A stretch of 64,000 bases of DNA from Lantana camara (Eukaryota; Streptophyta; Magnoliopsida; Lamiales; Verbenaceae): NCBI GenBank assembly GCA_037501455.1, contig CM074855.1, positions 52,707,001-52,771,000 of the forward strand, read 5' to 3'. The notes beneath the pieces are model-generated. The model saw nothing but the letters and a program-made list of their open reading frames with translations, was not told the DNA's origin and searched no databases. The position numbers and the translations under genes were made by a program. Of this stretch, positions 37,680 through 49,079 are shown in pieces (the stretch's first letter is position 1; each line of letters starts with the position of its first letter).

Positions 37680-37704
37680 TTTTAAGGGGGGGGGGGGGGA
37701 GAAT
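37680..37704 (+). other. TRGAG polypurine tract with a 14-G run
   Basis: TTTTAA followed by 14 G and AGAAT abuts the 3' LTR start TGTAACG. The G run is longer than in any other polypurine tract here (4-5 G), probably by slippage. Confidence 0.8.
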
Positions 37705-39989
37705 TGTAACGCCCCGAATTTCATTAACTAAATCCTTACGTTTATTATAATTTTATAAACTATACTTTACCAAACTTTCATGAAATTCAATAAATTTATA
37801 TTGAAGTTAGAATTTATTTCATAACTTGAAAGTATTTATTTCGTGAAACAAATACTGAGAGTGCTTCAAATTACGGAATTATCCCTAATTGAACATTTCT
37901 TTAAATTTTAGGGACTTAATTGCATAGGTTTCAAAGAGCTAATTGGCAATCTTTTAAAATCACATACACTTGAATGCATAACTTGAATTCTTGGAGGATC
38001 AAATTGCAATTTGGGACATTCCACACTTTTCAAAAATGGGATGTATCGGTATAAGGCTTCCATATGCTTCCTTGATCATTTTATCATCAAAATTCACCAA
38101 CATCCTCATCCTTTCTCTCTCGGTATTAAAAAGAAAAGGGAAAGAAGTGATTTTCATCCATATCATCAAGAATTTCAAGAATTAATCCAAGTTTGGGAAG
38201 CTTGATCATCATCTTCATCCATCTTCTTCATTCCTTTCATTGCCAAGGTTGGTTGTGCATGAGTGGATGAGTCTTGATCATATATGTATGAGCTAGGGTT
38301 TAGGAATTAGATGCTAGATGGTGTACTTGTTGATTGAAGCACGATTTGATGATTATAACATGATTTGTGGCCTGAATTCTTGGAAATTTTAGTTGAATGA
38401 TCAAGTTTGAGCTTGAGCATGAAACCTTGATTCTTGATGATTTCTCGTGATTTACGTGTTCAAATGGAGTGTTATTGCTTGTTAAATAAATATGCATGTA
38501 TATTTCTAGAAATTTTTGCCTTTTATTGATCAAACTTGAGTTGTTGGAAGCTTTGTTATTATCCCGTAGCCATGCTCTCTGTTTCCTCTGTTTCTTCCCA
38601 ATTGCAGAAACTGGGAACGACCGTTCCCAGCCTCAAGGCATGGTGGGAACGGGCGTTCCCACTCTTTTAAACCATGAATAGGCGGCCGAGCATGGGAACG
38701 GCCGTTCCCATTTTGGCCTTGGTGCCGGAAGGGCCGTTCCCAGCTAAAAGGCGCGCTTTTATTATAAAATCGTGACCACGTCTTGAAGGGCCAAGGGAAG
38801 ACGGAACGGCCGTTCCCGTGCGTCTGACAGAACAAAATATTCTGCATAAAATTACAATTTTACTCCCTCGATCCAACGACTTCTTTGACCCCGAATTGCT
38901 ATTATATGATCCAATATGTACTGAAACAAGATGTTTTCATGCCACATTGTATTTTACTCGACATCTCGTTGCATTTTCGCAGTTCGTCATAGTTGGTCCA
39001 TTTTAGAGTCAAGTCTCACGTATACATGTATTCCTTGCATAGACTACCTTCTCGTGACGTGGAGCAGGGGCTGTAGGCCGTGTGTTGACTTGTATTTTGT
39101 CGGTAAAGGTGAGGTTTAGTTATTAATTATCTAGAACCATATAACCTTTATATGAATTTCGGCCAAATTACATATATATATATATCTTTATAATCGTTTT
39201 CCAAGAACAAGGGATTTAATAACTATCTGTGTATCGTGTTACAAGTCGTGTTCGGCCAATTATCGTGTATCGTGTATCGTGTTTATGGGCCTATAATGAC
39301 TCGTGTGATAACGTGTTATTGATCGTGTGCACTATAATGACTCGTGTGATAACCTAATTAAATGGAAATATAATTCTTGTTCACTATCAAGGTTGGTTGG
39401 AGATCGTGCACACCCCTCGCCAGGGCCACTGATTGTTATAACAAACGTGATTATCGTGTTAAACTTGATAGTTGTAATCTCGGGCGAGTTTATGTTATTC
39501 TTGCATTTATATTATTGTAGTTACAAAACCTTACCCGAGGTTATAACTTGCATGTTATTTGCGCTTATATATATCTATGCCCCTCACTCGGTCTTCACAG
39601 ACTGACGCCTCCACCTTTCAGGTTTTTGTTCGTGGCGTGCTAGGCGGGAGTCAGGTCGTGTCGTTTATCCAGTTGAGTCTAGCATAGTTTTCTTTCCATG
39701 TATTAGCATTTCAGAGTATCATGTTAATAGTTCTGAGCACTTATACGTGAATGTTATTTGGGAGATGATAATGTATTGATATGATGATATAATGTTATTA
39801 TGCTTCCGCTTATGAGTTTCAGGTTTTAGATTTATTTCATTTGAGGGTCTAGTCCCGCCTAGCTAGCTTGTCGTGTATTGCATTGTCACCCGTTCGCTAT
39901 AGGTTGGTTCATGTACGGATTGGCCGTTTCGTATGTGGATTGATCTATGGTGCGGGGTGTGGTACCTCCACATGTTAAGGGGTGCTACA
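37705..39989 (+). mobile_element. TRGAG 3' LTR
   Basis: 2285 bp, starting TGTAACGCCCCG and ending GGTGCTACA before the ATAAG duplication. Compared with the 5' LTR it lacks about 190 bp near 39290 and one palindrome unit near 38790. Elsewhere it differs by scattered substitutions, so the insertion is fairly young but not the newest in the window. Confidence 0.85.
38611..38820. repeat. mid-LTR palindrome cluster (TRGAG 3' LTR)
   Basis: Same stem as in the 5' LTR. The first unit (38611-38630) is identical. The last (core 38803-38816) is GGAACGGCCGTTCC, a perfect palindrome where the 5' LTR has the imperfect GGAACGACTGTTCC. One unit is deleted. Confidence 0.75.
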
Positions 39990-41248
39990 ATAAGCCTATG
40001 TATGCTTTGTCTCAGTTCTGTTATGATTTCGAGGTCAGTCTGCGTGATATGTACGTACGATATGCTAAGTGCGATATGCATTAGATTTTTCTATCTGTCT
40101 GTGTGTGGCAAGTTAAGTTTCCGGTATATGTCTGTTTATCTGTGTGATGGGCCCCGGAGATTGTGGGTAAGGGAGACCCGGGATGACCATGGGGTCGCCG
40201 GTTACGACCCCTATGCACTTCTCCACCAACGGGAGACTTAGTTCTCCTATGCCGACGGAGCGCATTATGGCTGGCCGTGGAAGGAACCGTGCGGGATCCT
40301 CTGGTTCACATGTTTCGTTCTGTGGAATGGTGTGCAGGTGGGATTGTTTTATGAGTTTTGTTTTGGTATGAGTAAGTGTGTTATGTCTGTCCGTCTGTCA
40401 TAAGATTGTGAAACGGGGGTAGATTCTTAAATTAAGATAAAAATTGATATACTTTTAAACTAATAAGATATGCTCCGATATGTGTGTTAAGTCTGCATGA
40501 ATCTGAGTTATACCTGAAGAAGCTTTTGATTTAGATTTGTGTGGTCTGTTTGATAAGTCTCCCTATATGTATATTATCACGGGAAAATGTTTTGGCGTGC
40601 AAAAACTAACCCCAGGTTCACGAACGTTGCTTCTTCTTTGTGTTGTGCTCTATATATATGTATATAGTGTGTGTGTCAGCCCCTCGCTCAGTCTTTGGAC
40701 TGACCCCTCCCCTTTTATGTTTTAGTTCGCAGGCTTTGCTTTGGAGGTCGTTGGAGTTCGTGCTAGGCGGCTGTGTGTCTGGTCTGTCGAGTCTGTGTCT
40801 GTCTGTTTAAGTTTATTAAGTTCTGGCTCTGGTTTATGATTTGTAACTATTATATAAGATATTTTTGTGCAGGTTTGCATTTATGATTTGAATATATGGA
40901 ATTCGGGACAGGTTAAGACAGGTGCTCGGATTAGTTGAACCCGTTGTGAATATATGATTGCTCGGGACAGGTTTGCTGGATTAGTCGAACCCGTTTAGTT
41001 GACTTTGATGTTTGTATGGTACTGTAGGTTTAAGGTATGAAAGTTTTTGAAAGTTGGCATTTCGTACTACTTCCGCTGTCATGTGTTGCATTCTTTCATT
41101 CATACAGGGTTAGATACCGCCTAGCTAGTGGGTGTGTTTTTCGTTAGTCACCCGTTCGCTGTGACTTGGTGCGTGTGCGGACTTTTCATTTCGTACACGT
41201 GTTGGGTCATAGTGCGGGGTGTGATGCCCCACCGCTTGGGGTGTTACA
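39990..41248 (+). mobile_element. GYP-F LTR, third piece (3' end)
   Basis: Begins with the right ATAAG copy and continues GYP-F to GGTGTTACA at 41248. It includes the gypsy LTR 3' module: CGCCTAGCTAG, CACCCGTTCGCTGTG, and GTGCGGGGTGTGATGCCCC. No coding sequence is seen. Confidence 0.75.
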
Positions 41249-41743
41249 TCTTGAGTGGTATCAGAGCCACCAGGTTCAGAACCGGTGCTCTGGAGTCGTG
41301 TCGTGTCAGTCTATGTCGTACGACATCGGAATATGTGCGCATTGAAACCATTTGGCATAAAATTTGGCTTCTTCAGTGCGAATTGCATTGAGGTATATGA
41401 CAATGTGCTCGTTATGACTATGATGGTGCAACATTTTATCAATGTGCTCTTAATTGCTTTTCATTGTTGCACTTAGGTAACTTAACTGCTATGTTTCATT
41501 TGCATATCTGACCATCATGCACCAATTCCAGTAATTCAATTGCAGGACTGCTTCATCAACAATTCAACCAACTTTCCTGAACTCATCACCACTTTATGGC
41601 CAAGATTATCAACACCATGGTGAACGGTACACTAAACATCCATAGCACGAGCATACATGCATCGTTTACTTAATTAAATTTGTTATTATGTGACTTATTT
41701 GCCAATTGTGCTACGTGTTAATTGTTGTGATTTCTGACTCTGA
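41249..41743 (+). mobile_element. GYP-F primer site and remnant of internal domain
   Basis: TGGTATCAGAGC at 41256-41267, 7 nt after the LTR, makes the LTR to its left a 5' LTR. Only about 490 bp of internal sequence remain, without gag or pol. CATGGTGAACGGTAC near 41614 belongs to the 3' portion of related elements, so most of the internal domain was already missing. The sequence then passes without a boundary motif into GYP-D, which implies a deletion that removed the rest of GYP-F. Confidence 0.65.
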
Positions 41744-42747
41744 CTAGTGTGAGGGTTTACCATCAGCCCTTGCCTCCTCGGGTCCCCACTCACACCAAGC
41801 CCCTGGGCCCCATTCAGTGCATAACATTCATTCATTCTCGCCAAAACATTTGGTAGGATATTAAAAGGAAAAGGGATTATACGTTCGAAATCATTTACCC
41901 GAAAGTGACTCGTTATATAAATAGATAACTCTAACTTTGGATAAAACTTTGCACATAAGGATATATTTGGGTCTTTTTATCTAAATAGTAGAAAAACCCA
42001 CCTTGTACTGACAAAAGAAGACACGAAAGCCTCAATGACCGGGCTCGCTTCCAACAGGATCAAAATCTGTGCAATCAATAATACGCTCGGCAATGTAATG
42101 ATTATGACATGAACGTATAAAAGACAAGACTATGTCATGAAGATGTTCATGTGCACTATTAAAGAATTTAAATCATATAAACAAGCCATTCAATCAATCC
42201 AATTCAAGAATTTAAATAGAATCAAAGCACAAATTAAATCACATATAAAATTAGGAATTCGACAATTAAATACATTCAATCACATTTACAATTAGAAAAT
42301 AAACAATAAATACATTCAATTAAATTTAGGAAATTAAATAAAACATAAATTAGATAACAATTAAATTCTATAATTCAATTAAGTTAAACATTATTTAACA
42401 TTTAATCAATAGATATAAATATATATAAATATATCAACACATAATATATATATATATATAAATATACTATAATACATATATGCATGCATGCTACGTACAA
42501 CACATGCAACCACACAACATGCATGCAAAATCCAATTTCAGCAAATCCCATGCATGCATTTCCATGTACCAAACTAATTCATGCATGTAAATTCAAGCAT
42601 TCATAACAATTCTCATGCAGTTAACTACAAATACATACATATATAAATGCATGCAAGCATCCAGCCACACATTATGCATGAAAGAAAAAGGGAAAAAGAA
42701 CTAAAGCAGCAACAACAGACGTAACAGCAAGCAGCAATTCCAGACGC

Positions 42748-42841
42748 AATCTCCCCGCCCGGGGAGATTTTCAGGCCAAAAGTCCCCGCCCGGGGACTTC
42801 CATGCCGAGGACCTTCTGTCAAGGGCTCCCCGGCTGGGGAG
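42748..42841. repeat. mid-LTR palindrome cluster (GYP-D)
   Basis: 42748-42769 is perfect, with arms AATCTCCCCG/CGGGGAGATT around CC. 42780-42799 is perfect, with arms AAGTCCCCG/CGGGGACTT around CC. 42826-42841 has arms CTCCCC/GGGGAG. The first two differ in the outer stem, but with both partners changed. GYP-D2 has a different stem at the homologous place. Confidence 0.8.
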
Positions 42842-43838
42842 ATGCAACGGAAGCTAAAACGCAGCAGCAACTCAACCGATCCCCTGTTTTTCTTGGTTAA
42901 ACACAGCAGCAAGAAAACAGCGACTGGAGCATGAAATGCCGCAATAAAATGACATGGAAGGCAACAACAAAATAGCCCTAATCTACCCACAAAGCTGACA
43001 GCAAAAGCAAGGCAAAGGCACAGCACCTGCGACAGCAACTTCCATACAAAAAAAACAGGGCATACCTCACGCAAAATAGGGCAGGTTTGATCTCAATTAA
43101 TATCAACAAGTTCAGGCCAATTAAGCTATCCAAAACGCAGCAAAACATCACAAATTTAACATGTAATTCAGTCCCAAAAGAGTTCAGACCCGAAAGCTGT
43201 CGTACGTGACCATTTCCTCAAAGTTTTTCAAAGAGCCATAAATGATATCTCATAAATACTCTAACTACCATGTAATCAATGATCATAAATGAGAAGAGGA
43301 TGTTAAAACAATCGTTTTCAGGCTTGGAATCAATCAAATTCATCAAGAAACTAAAGAGATCATCAAAAAGCTCTAAATCTAACTATTTCGATTTCAGCCA
43401 AGAAACTCATGAAACCATGCTCAAATTTGGGGATGAATGAATGAAAATGACTCATATTGAATGTACATAACATACCCAAGCTTACCTTGTGGATTAATGG
43501 AGGTTTGGAAGAGATTTGAGCTTGAATCTCCAAGGATTGGCTTGAGCTACGGGATTTTCTGGAACATAGGAAGAATGGCTGAATTTCTCTAAGTGTTGAG
43601 GGTTATCTCGGTTTGGGGTGGATAAGGATGGTTAGAGGGTTGAGTTAGGGTTCCAAGGAATCAAACCATGGTTAATTTGATCAAGGTTTGAACAAGATAT
43701 GGTCATTTTAGTAAAACATGGTCAGTTTTGTCGCCGTTTCATTTTTCGGTTGGATTTCGGAGGTTCAAATGACGTTGGAAAAATATAGGGCTAAGTTCAC
43801 TAAACTCGAATTTTCGTTACCAGTTCAGCGAAGTTGAC

Positions 43839-43858
43839 GGAACTCGAATCCGAGTTCC
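43839..43858 (-). repeat. LTR stem-loop (GYP-D)
   Basis: Arms GGAACTCG/CGAGTTCC around AATC, perfect. Relative to the array and GYP-G hairpins (GGAATTCG/CGAATTCC) one pair changed from T-A to C-G on both sides. Confidence 0.65.
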
Positions 43859-46290
43859 CGAGCTCAAGATATTAAATACGGAACCAAGGGTGCGCTAAGT
43901 GCTCGTTAGCCCCCGACTTGAATTCCAAAATTCAAATTAAATCCGAAACACATGCAAATGAATCCGAAAATACGAAACGAACATATATTCATATAAAAGA
44001 CACGTATAAGTCCAACATATTAAATTTGCACGGAATTTCGGTATTAATTCAAATAGAAACGAAGCACGTAAACGTGGCTCATAAACAATGTAACAATAAA
44101 ATTCATAACATTACAAATAATATAAAAATTAAATACGTATGTAATTTATAAATACATGCATGCACTAATTAAAATATAACATGCATGCAACAATTATGAT
44201 TTAACAAATTCACTAATTAAATTCAATTAGCGCATTAATATATTAATATTATATAAATTAATATTAATAAAACTTAAAATGTAATAATTAACATTATTAA
44301 CATTAAATATATTTAACAAAATAAAATTAAATATATAAAACACATATAAATAATTATTTCGCGCAATTTAGTAAACTCATACGTCATGTTGTATAACTAA
44401 AAAAAACTGGGGCGTTACATGTCCCGAATATCACAAAGTACCATTAATATTTCATACATTTAATGCATAACTCAGTCAATTACAATATGCGTGTAGTGTG
44501 ACTCGGAGTAGACCAAAAGACTTGACAAACTCAAACTCCCGCCCAACACTCCAAAACTTGTAAGAACTGAAAACAAAGCCAGGTTCAGTCAATAGGTGAC
44601 TGGTGGGTATAAAACAGGGCTTAATAATATAATGTTACAAGAATTTAAACACTCACGCATGCAAGCTATAATCCCGTGCGAGGTTTTTGAAATATTTTCC
44701 CAACTGGGTGAAAATGAAATAAAACAACACTCGGGATTACAACAATCAATATCATTCATTCATTCATGAGGTCAATATGTGAGCCCGGCGAGTGGACGAA
44801 TTCTCCAACCTCCACCTCGTGTGTGCATTTATTCATTTATTCGTTCATTAATGATCACACAATCATTCATTCATTCCCAATCATTAGTTCCTTCATTCAT
44901 TCATTCATTTATACATTCGTGCATTCATTCAATCAATACACTTACACCTTCTTCCTCCGGGTGGTGGACGGGTTAGCAAGACCCGACCACCTCAATCATT
45001 GACCAAAGGGGTGTCATTAGTTCCCCAAAGGCGCTCAGCCCCCTTCCCTCGCTAATATCCTAGCGAGTTCCGAAAACTGTAATTTGGTTGGGACTAGCAC
45101 ATAGGATCACCGTCGGCCCTTGCCTCCCCGGATCGCCATATGTACCAAGCCACGGGCCCCCATATGTGCAATCAATCAATACTCGCCAAAACATTAGGTA
45201 ACGTATTCATAAAATAAAAAGGGGTTCTAACAATCAAAATTATAGACTCCTTGAAAACGACTCAATATAAATATATACTTACTTTGGCTTAAAGTATACA
45301 CATTGAGGGATATTGGTCATTATTTAGCTAGTAGAAGAGAAACCCACCTGTTACACCTTACCGACAATACGAAGAAGAAAAGAGGGTTGAGGAACACCTA
45401 TGAACCCGACATCTGGAGCAAACTATTCAAAGATAACATTATGTGGTCGTGAGACTCAAGACTCCAAATGAACCATATAAGATGCACGACAATGCAATGA
45501 ATGTGATATGGTATGCATAAGAGAATAAATCATGTCTTGGAGATGCATTAAGGCACATAGTCAATCACTTCATTCTTTCTTGGAGCGTTCATAATCATTC
45601 AAGTTCATATCTCCCATGTATCATATCAAATCGATCCATAAATTCCGAACAATGATCATAACGCATATTTCAACAAGTACACACTTCATATGAATTATAA
45701 AAGAAGGATAAAGTAGGCAATTAGGGTTCACTCTCCAAGCATCAAGGCATTCATGCGCACTAAGGAGCAATGAAGGCATGTGAATTCATATCTTGCACAT
45801 AACACGCCAAACGGATCCATAAATTTAACAAATGAGCATAACACACCATATAACATGTTAGGGTTATAATTGGGGTGGGAAATTACAAGAAAAACGGAAA
45901 AGAAGCATAAGAAGAAACTCCGAACACGATCTTGCAAAATCTGACAGTTTTCCACAATGCACAAGCCGCCGTGAAATGAGGATATCTGAAGTTTGAGAAG
46001 TCCAAATTGGGTTTTGTTTGCTGGAGATGAAACTAGGAAAATAGGGCTTTCCAAAGACATATGGCTCGAATCATAGTTCAAAGTGAGGTGAAAATGGCGT
46101 AGGCTCTAAGTTGGACAATGTAGAATTCCGGCGAAGTGGCGACACAATTTTTCCAAGGTCATAACTGACAAACAACAAGGACTTTTAAGGTGATTCGAAT
46201 TGGAGGATGTTATAGACTTCAATAGGTTTCCGTGGGTTCAAAAATCAGGTCAATCGGAGTTTTTTAGCATAGGAAAACGGTCTGTACCAG

Positions 46291-46306
46291 GTAACGGGCG
46301 TTACCC
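46291..46306. repeat. mid-LTR palindrome (GYP-E)
   Basis: Perfect arms GGTAACG/CGTTACC around GG, about 1.25 kb from the LTR start. A decayed second copy (AGTAATGGGCGTTAATGG) lies at about 46326-46343, so this family has a two-member, partly eroded cluster. Confidence 0.65.
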
Positions 46307-47167
46307 AGTTTTGTGCAGGAAGGCAGTAATGGGCGTTAATGGCAACAACGGCCTTCTTCCGAAATTGGTCCTGTTCACCCCTACATCCCTTCTCAAAACA
46401 TAGCACCAACAACTACCACACATTGAGGAAACATAAATCTTCAAACCAAAACAAATTAAGCTCAAAATCCACACGAAACCAAGCCACAATCATGCATATG
46501 TTGAGAGGCAAAAGAATGAGATCCAACTCTTACATTCACTCAAGGTCCAACAATGGAAACTTCATGATATCTTAACCACCACTCAAAATAAGTTCAAAGA
46601 ATCATATATGGGTGTCTTAGGATCATATATCATGCTTCATACTAAAAGAATTCTCAAGATCTCAAGTAAGAATCATCAAAATTTCACAAACCCTTACTAT
46701 TCATTCAATATATCAAACCTGACTCAAATCATGGTGAAATTATACAAAATTGGACTTAAAAGAACCACAAGGAGATGAACAACATAAAAATAAGCTTACC
46801 TTTCAAACTGGAGAAGAAATGGATGTGAGATGAGCCCAAAATTTCAAATGGGGCAAAAGGGTTCTTCTTTCTCTCCTTTCTTCCTTCGCTTCTTTTCTTC
46901 AGCTGAAAATATCTTGTTTTGGGGGGTTGGAATCTCGGTTTGAGCTGATAAGGGTGAGAGAGAGAGAGTGTGCAAGTGGGTTTAGGGTCAAAGGTTAGGT
47001 CATAGTTGTGTTAATTTAGGTCCGTAGCTTAGGTAGAGTCATGAATGGTCATTTTAAATTCGAGTTGCTCGTTTCGGTTGAAATTCAGGGATCCAAATGG
47101 TCTTAGAAAAATATGAGGCTTAACCCATTGTCTCCAAATCGTCGATGTGAATCCAATGGAGGTGACA

Positions 47168-47185
47168 GAACTCCATTCCGAGTTC
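47168..47185 (-). repeat. LTR stem-loop (GYP-E)
   Basis: Arms GAACTC/GAGTTC around CATTCC, about 370 nt from the LTR start. This is the version with the shortest stem. Confidence 0.55.
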
Positions 47186-47549
47186 CCGAGCTCAAGATAT
47201 GCCGCCCGGAACACAAGGTACGCTAAATGCTCTTTAGCCCCCTTTTCGGTTCCGATCGCACAAACGAACACAAAACACAAACATACAAGAACAAAATCAT
47301 GCAACGATCAAATAAACATGTTCACGAAACACATAATTCACTCATGCTAAATTTCCATGAAAAACAGAAATCAAATCAAATAGAAACGACACCCTAACAC
47401 AAACATATATGCATAAGCGTTCAAGAATTCATAAACAATTAATAAAATTAATAAAATAAGTAATAATCAAACATATATAATTAATTAAATTGCGCACATT
47501 AGTAAACACATACGTCATGTTTAAACCCTTGAAAAACTGGGGCGTTACA

Positions 47550-48563
47550 AGATCACACTACCGTAATCTAGCAATGGGTGTGTGACCCCTAGCCGAATAA
47601 AGAAATGAATCGAAGAACCTTTCAGTCAATGACAATAAGTGAAATACGATCCTCCTACAACTCCATCTCTCAATCAAGAACTAAGGTATGGGAACATTCT
47701 CAGGGCCTAAATATTCTTGATCTTTAAAGTTAAGTTCGTTTCATATCCATTTCGATCTCAATCCTAGAAAACCCCATTTTCTAGATGTCTTGATCTTTAT
47801 CCACCTTGGCCAAGGGTTTAATGTCTAATGGACTACGAACAACTCAATCAGTAAGTGATCATTCTTGTTCTTAACAAGTGTAGGTCCTTTGTTGATCCTA
47901 CTAATTATGAATATGCCACTTGTGTAATCCCAACATAGGCCGTGGTTCAGGTGTCTATATGGCGACACCCTTTTGAGCCTATATCAAAGATTACAGAGTT
48001 AGCTCATATGAGATATTACAGAATCTCAAGTCTAAGGATTAATGAATCACATCATTGACCTGTGAGATATTTCCTAATCTGGAAGTTTCAGGAAACATCC
48101 TTTCCCATTCAGGAATGTTCTCACGCGGGACATCTCAGTGATGAAGTTCTTGTAACAATCAGCCTTATGTATTATGAACGCATCAACGTATGAACTTATC
48201 ACTCCATGAAACTGAGTGATCCTTCAAAAGGACATAATCACACAAGCAAGTCTCAGCAGAGTCAAGGTCGACACTCCCACTGTTTGTCGGACTCATCGAC
48301 TTGGAGAAGTTTCTAATCCTCGCCTATGGAGTTAAGAACTTGTTTCATATGTTGTTCCCATAACGATAAAGTTCTTAACGGCCTCATCGGATTAGGGGAG
48401 TTCAATACATGAAAAACACAGTCAACCCAAACAGACATAAATAAGCACATAAAGAAGTGATTGTTTATGAACAAAATCATTCCGTTTATTATTCAAAGAC
48501 TGTTTGTGATTTCACAAGGAAATAGTAAAGCAAACATCTACTTTAAGGGCACTATTCCTAAGA
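47550..48563 (-). mobile_element. COP-1 5' LTR, 5' half
   Basis: Begins with the right AGATC copy and continues the copia LTR interrupted at 4616. The order matches COP-2 and COP-3: ATCTAGCAA.GGTGT, ACCTTTCAGTCAATGA, GATCCTCCTAC, GGCGACACCCTTT, GTGAGATATTTCCTAATCTGGAAG, ACTCCCACTGTTTGTCGGACTC, and the minus-strand 5' end (TTAGGAATAGTGCCC) near 48563. The canonical TG start has been altered (TCTTAGG). Confidence 0.75.
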
Positions 48564-49079
48564 TAAAATGCACCCTAATCAACTCTTAGACTTATTTGAA
48601 AATCATGAATTCTCCTTCCTAAGTAAAGTACATTATCACGTTCAAAAGTGCTCAAAGTGTAAGGGCATACTAACACACTAATTTATCCAATCTCATGCAA
48701 ATTTTCATTAATTCAAAAAGCCTAACCCATTCTAGCAAAAGCTCAACGATCAAACCTCAAAGAAAAAGTTCAAAACGGGGGAAATTTTTCAAAATTCTCA
48801 CAATTTCTCAATTCCTACACAATTCACAAGTTTAAATTTTGTCACCCTCAAGCACAAGTATCTCATCATGCAACATATAACAAGAAAATTCATAACAAAA
48901 TCATACAAGCACTCCCCCCCACTTATTCTTTGCAATGTCCTCATGCAAACAAAAAGAGTAAAGCATAAGAAAACTCCCTTAATCGTTGTAGACCCGGTAA
49001 CGTGCTAGCAAAACTTCCAAAACCTGAAATAAGTAACTAGAAAACAGGGATCAAGTGCAAAAGCAAATGACAATCAACA
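48564..49079 (-). mobile_element. fragment of Athila/Tat-like Ty3/gypsy 3' region
   Basis: Read on the minus strand, it contains CATGAGGACATTGCAAAG followed by AATAAGTGGGGGGGAG, then a T/A-rich tail. This resembles the sequence between pol and the 3' LTR of Athila/Tat gypsy elements, where a GTGGGGGAG-type polypurine stretch follows a conserved GAGGAC..GCAAAG word. COP-1 and COP-2 abut it on either side. No coding sequence remains. The assignment rests on these motifs only. Confidence 0.4.

Larger units (their letters stand above)
33427..39989 (+). mobile_element. TRGAG: complete non-autonomous gypsy element with gag only
   Basis: A 6.56-kb plus-strand element with two LTRs, an iMet primer site, a gag reading frame, a hairpin array, a polypurine tract and a 5-bp duplication. 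The 1.78-kb internal domain goes straight from gag to the 3' non-coding part; protease, reverse transcriptase, RNase H and integrase are absent. Such elements are known as TR-GAG (terminal repeat with GAG). They can supply their own capsid protein but depend on another element for enzymes. The LTR type and primer site fit the chromovirus (Tekay/Del) side of Ty3/gypsy. The gag copy is broken (see below). Confidence 0.85.
41744..44419 (-). mobile_element. GYP-D: Ty3/gypsy LTR lacking its 3' end
   Basis: On the minus strand the LTR starts at 44419 (TGTAACGCCCCAG) and is collinear with the GYP-D2 LTR (58342-61987) down to GACTAGTGTGAGGG at 41744, where about 860 bp of the expected 3' end are missing. 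It carries the LTR stem-loop (43839-43858) and a palindrome cluster (42748-42841). TA-rich stretches lie at about 42410-42480 and 44240-44350. TGTCC (44420-44424) would be its target duplication; the partner is lost in the deletion. Confidence 0.75.
44420..47549 (-). mobile_element. GYP-E 5' LTR fragment
   Basis: 3130 bp reaching the outer terminus GGCGTTACA, followed by AGATC. On the minus strand it starts TGTAACGCCCCAG. The inner edge at 44420 (TGTCCCGAATATC) matches 4864 in the other GYP-E fragment. Only about 250 bp of its 3' end are missing, giving a full LTR of about 3.4 kb. It has the LTR stem-loop (47168-47185), a GA-rich tract at about 46860-46925 and a palindrome at 46291-46306. A CATT-rich microsatellite region spans about 44750-44945. 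Confidence 0.75.

Noticed and set aside
4617..47549. GYP-E as one LTR simply split by a nested insertion
   Set aside because: The two fragments overlap by 115 bp with several differences, so they are better read as the two LTRs of one element with the middle deleted.
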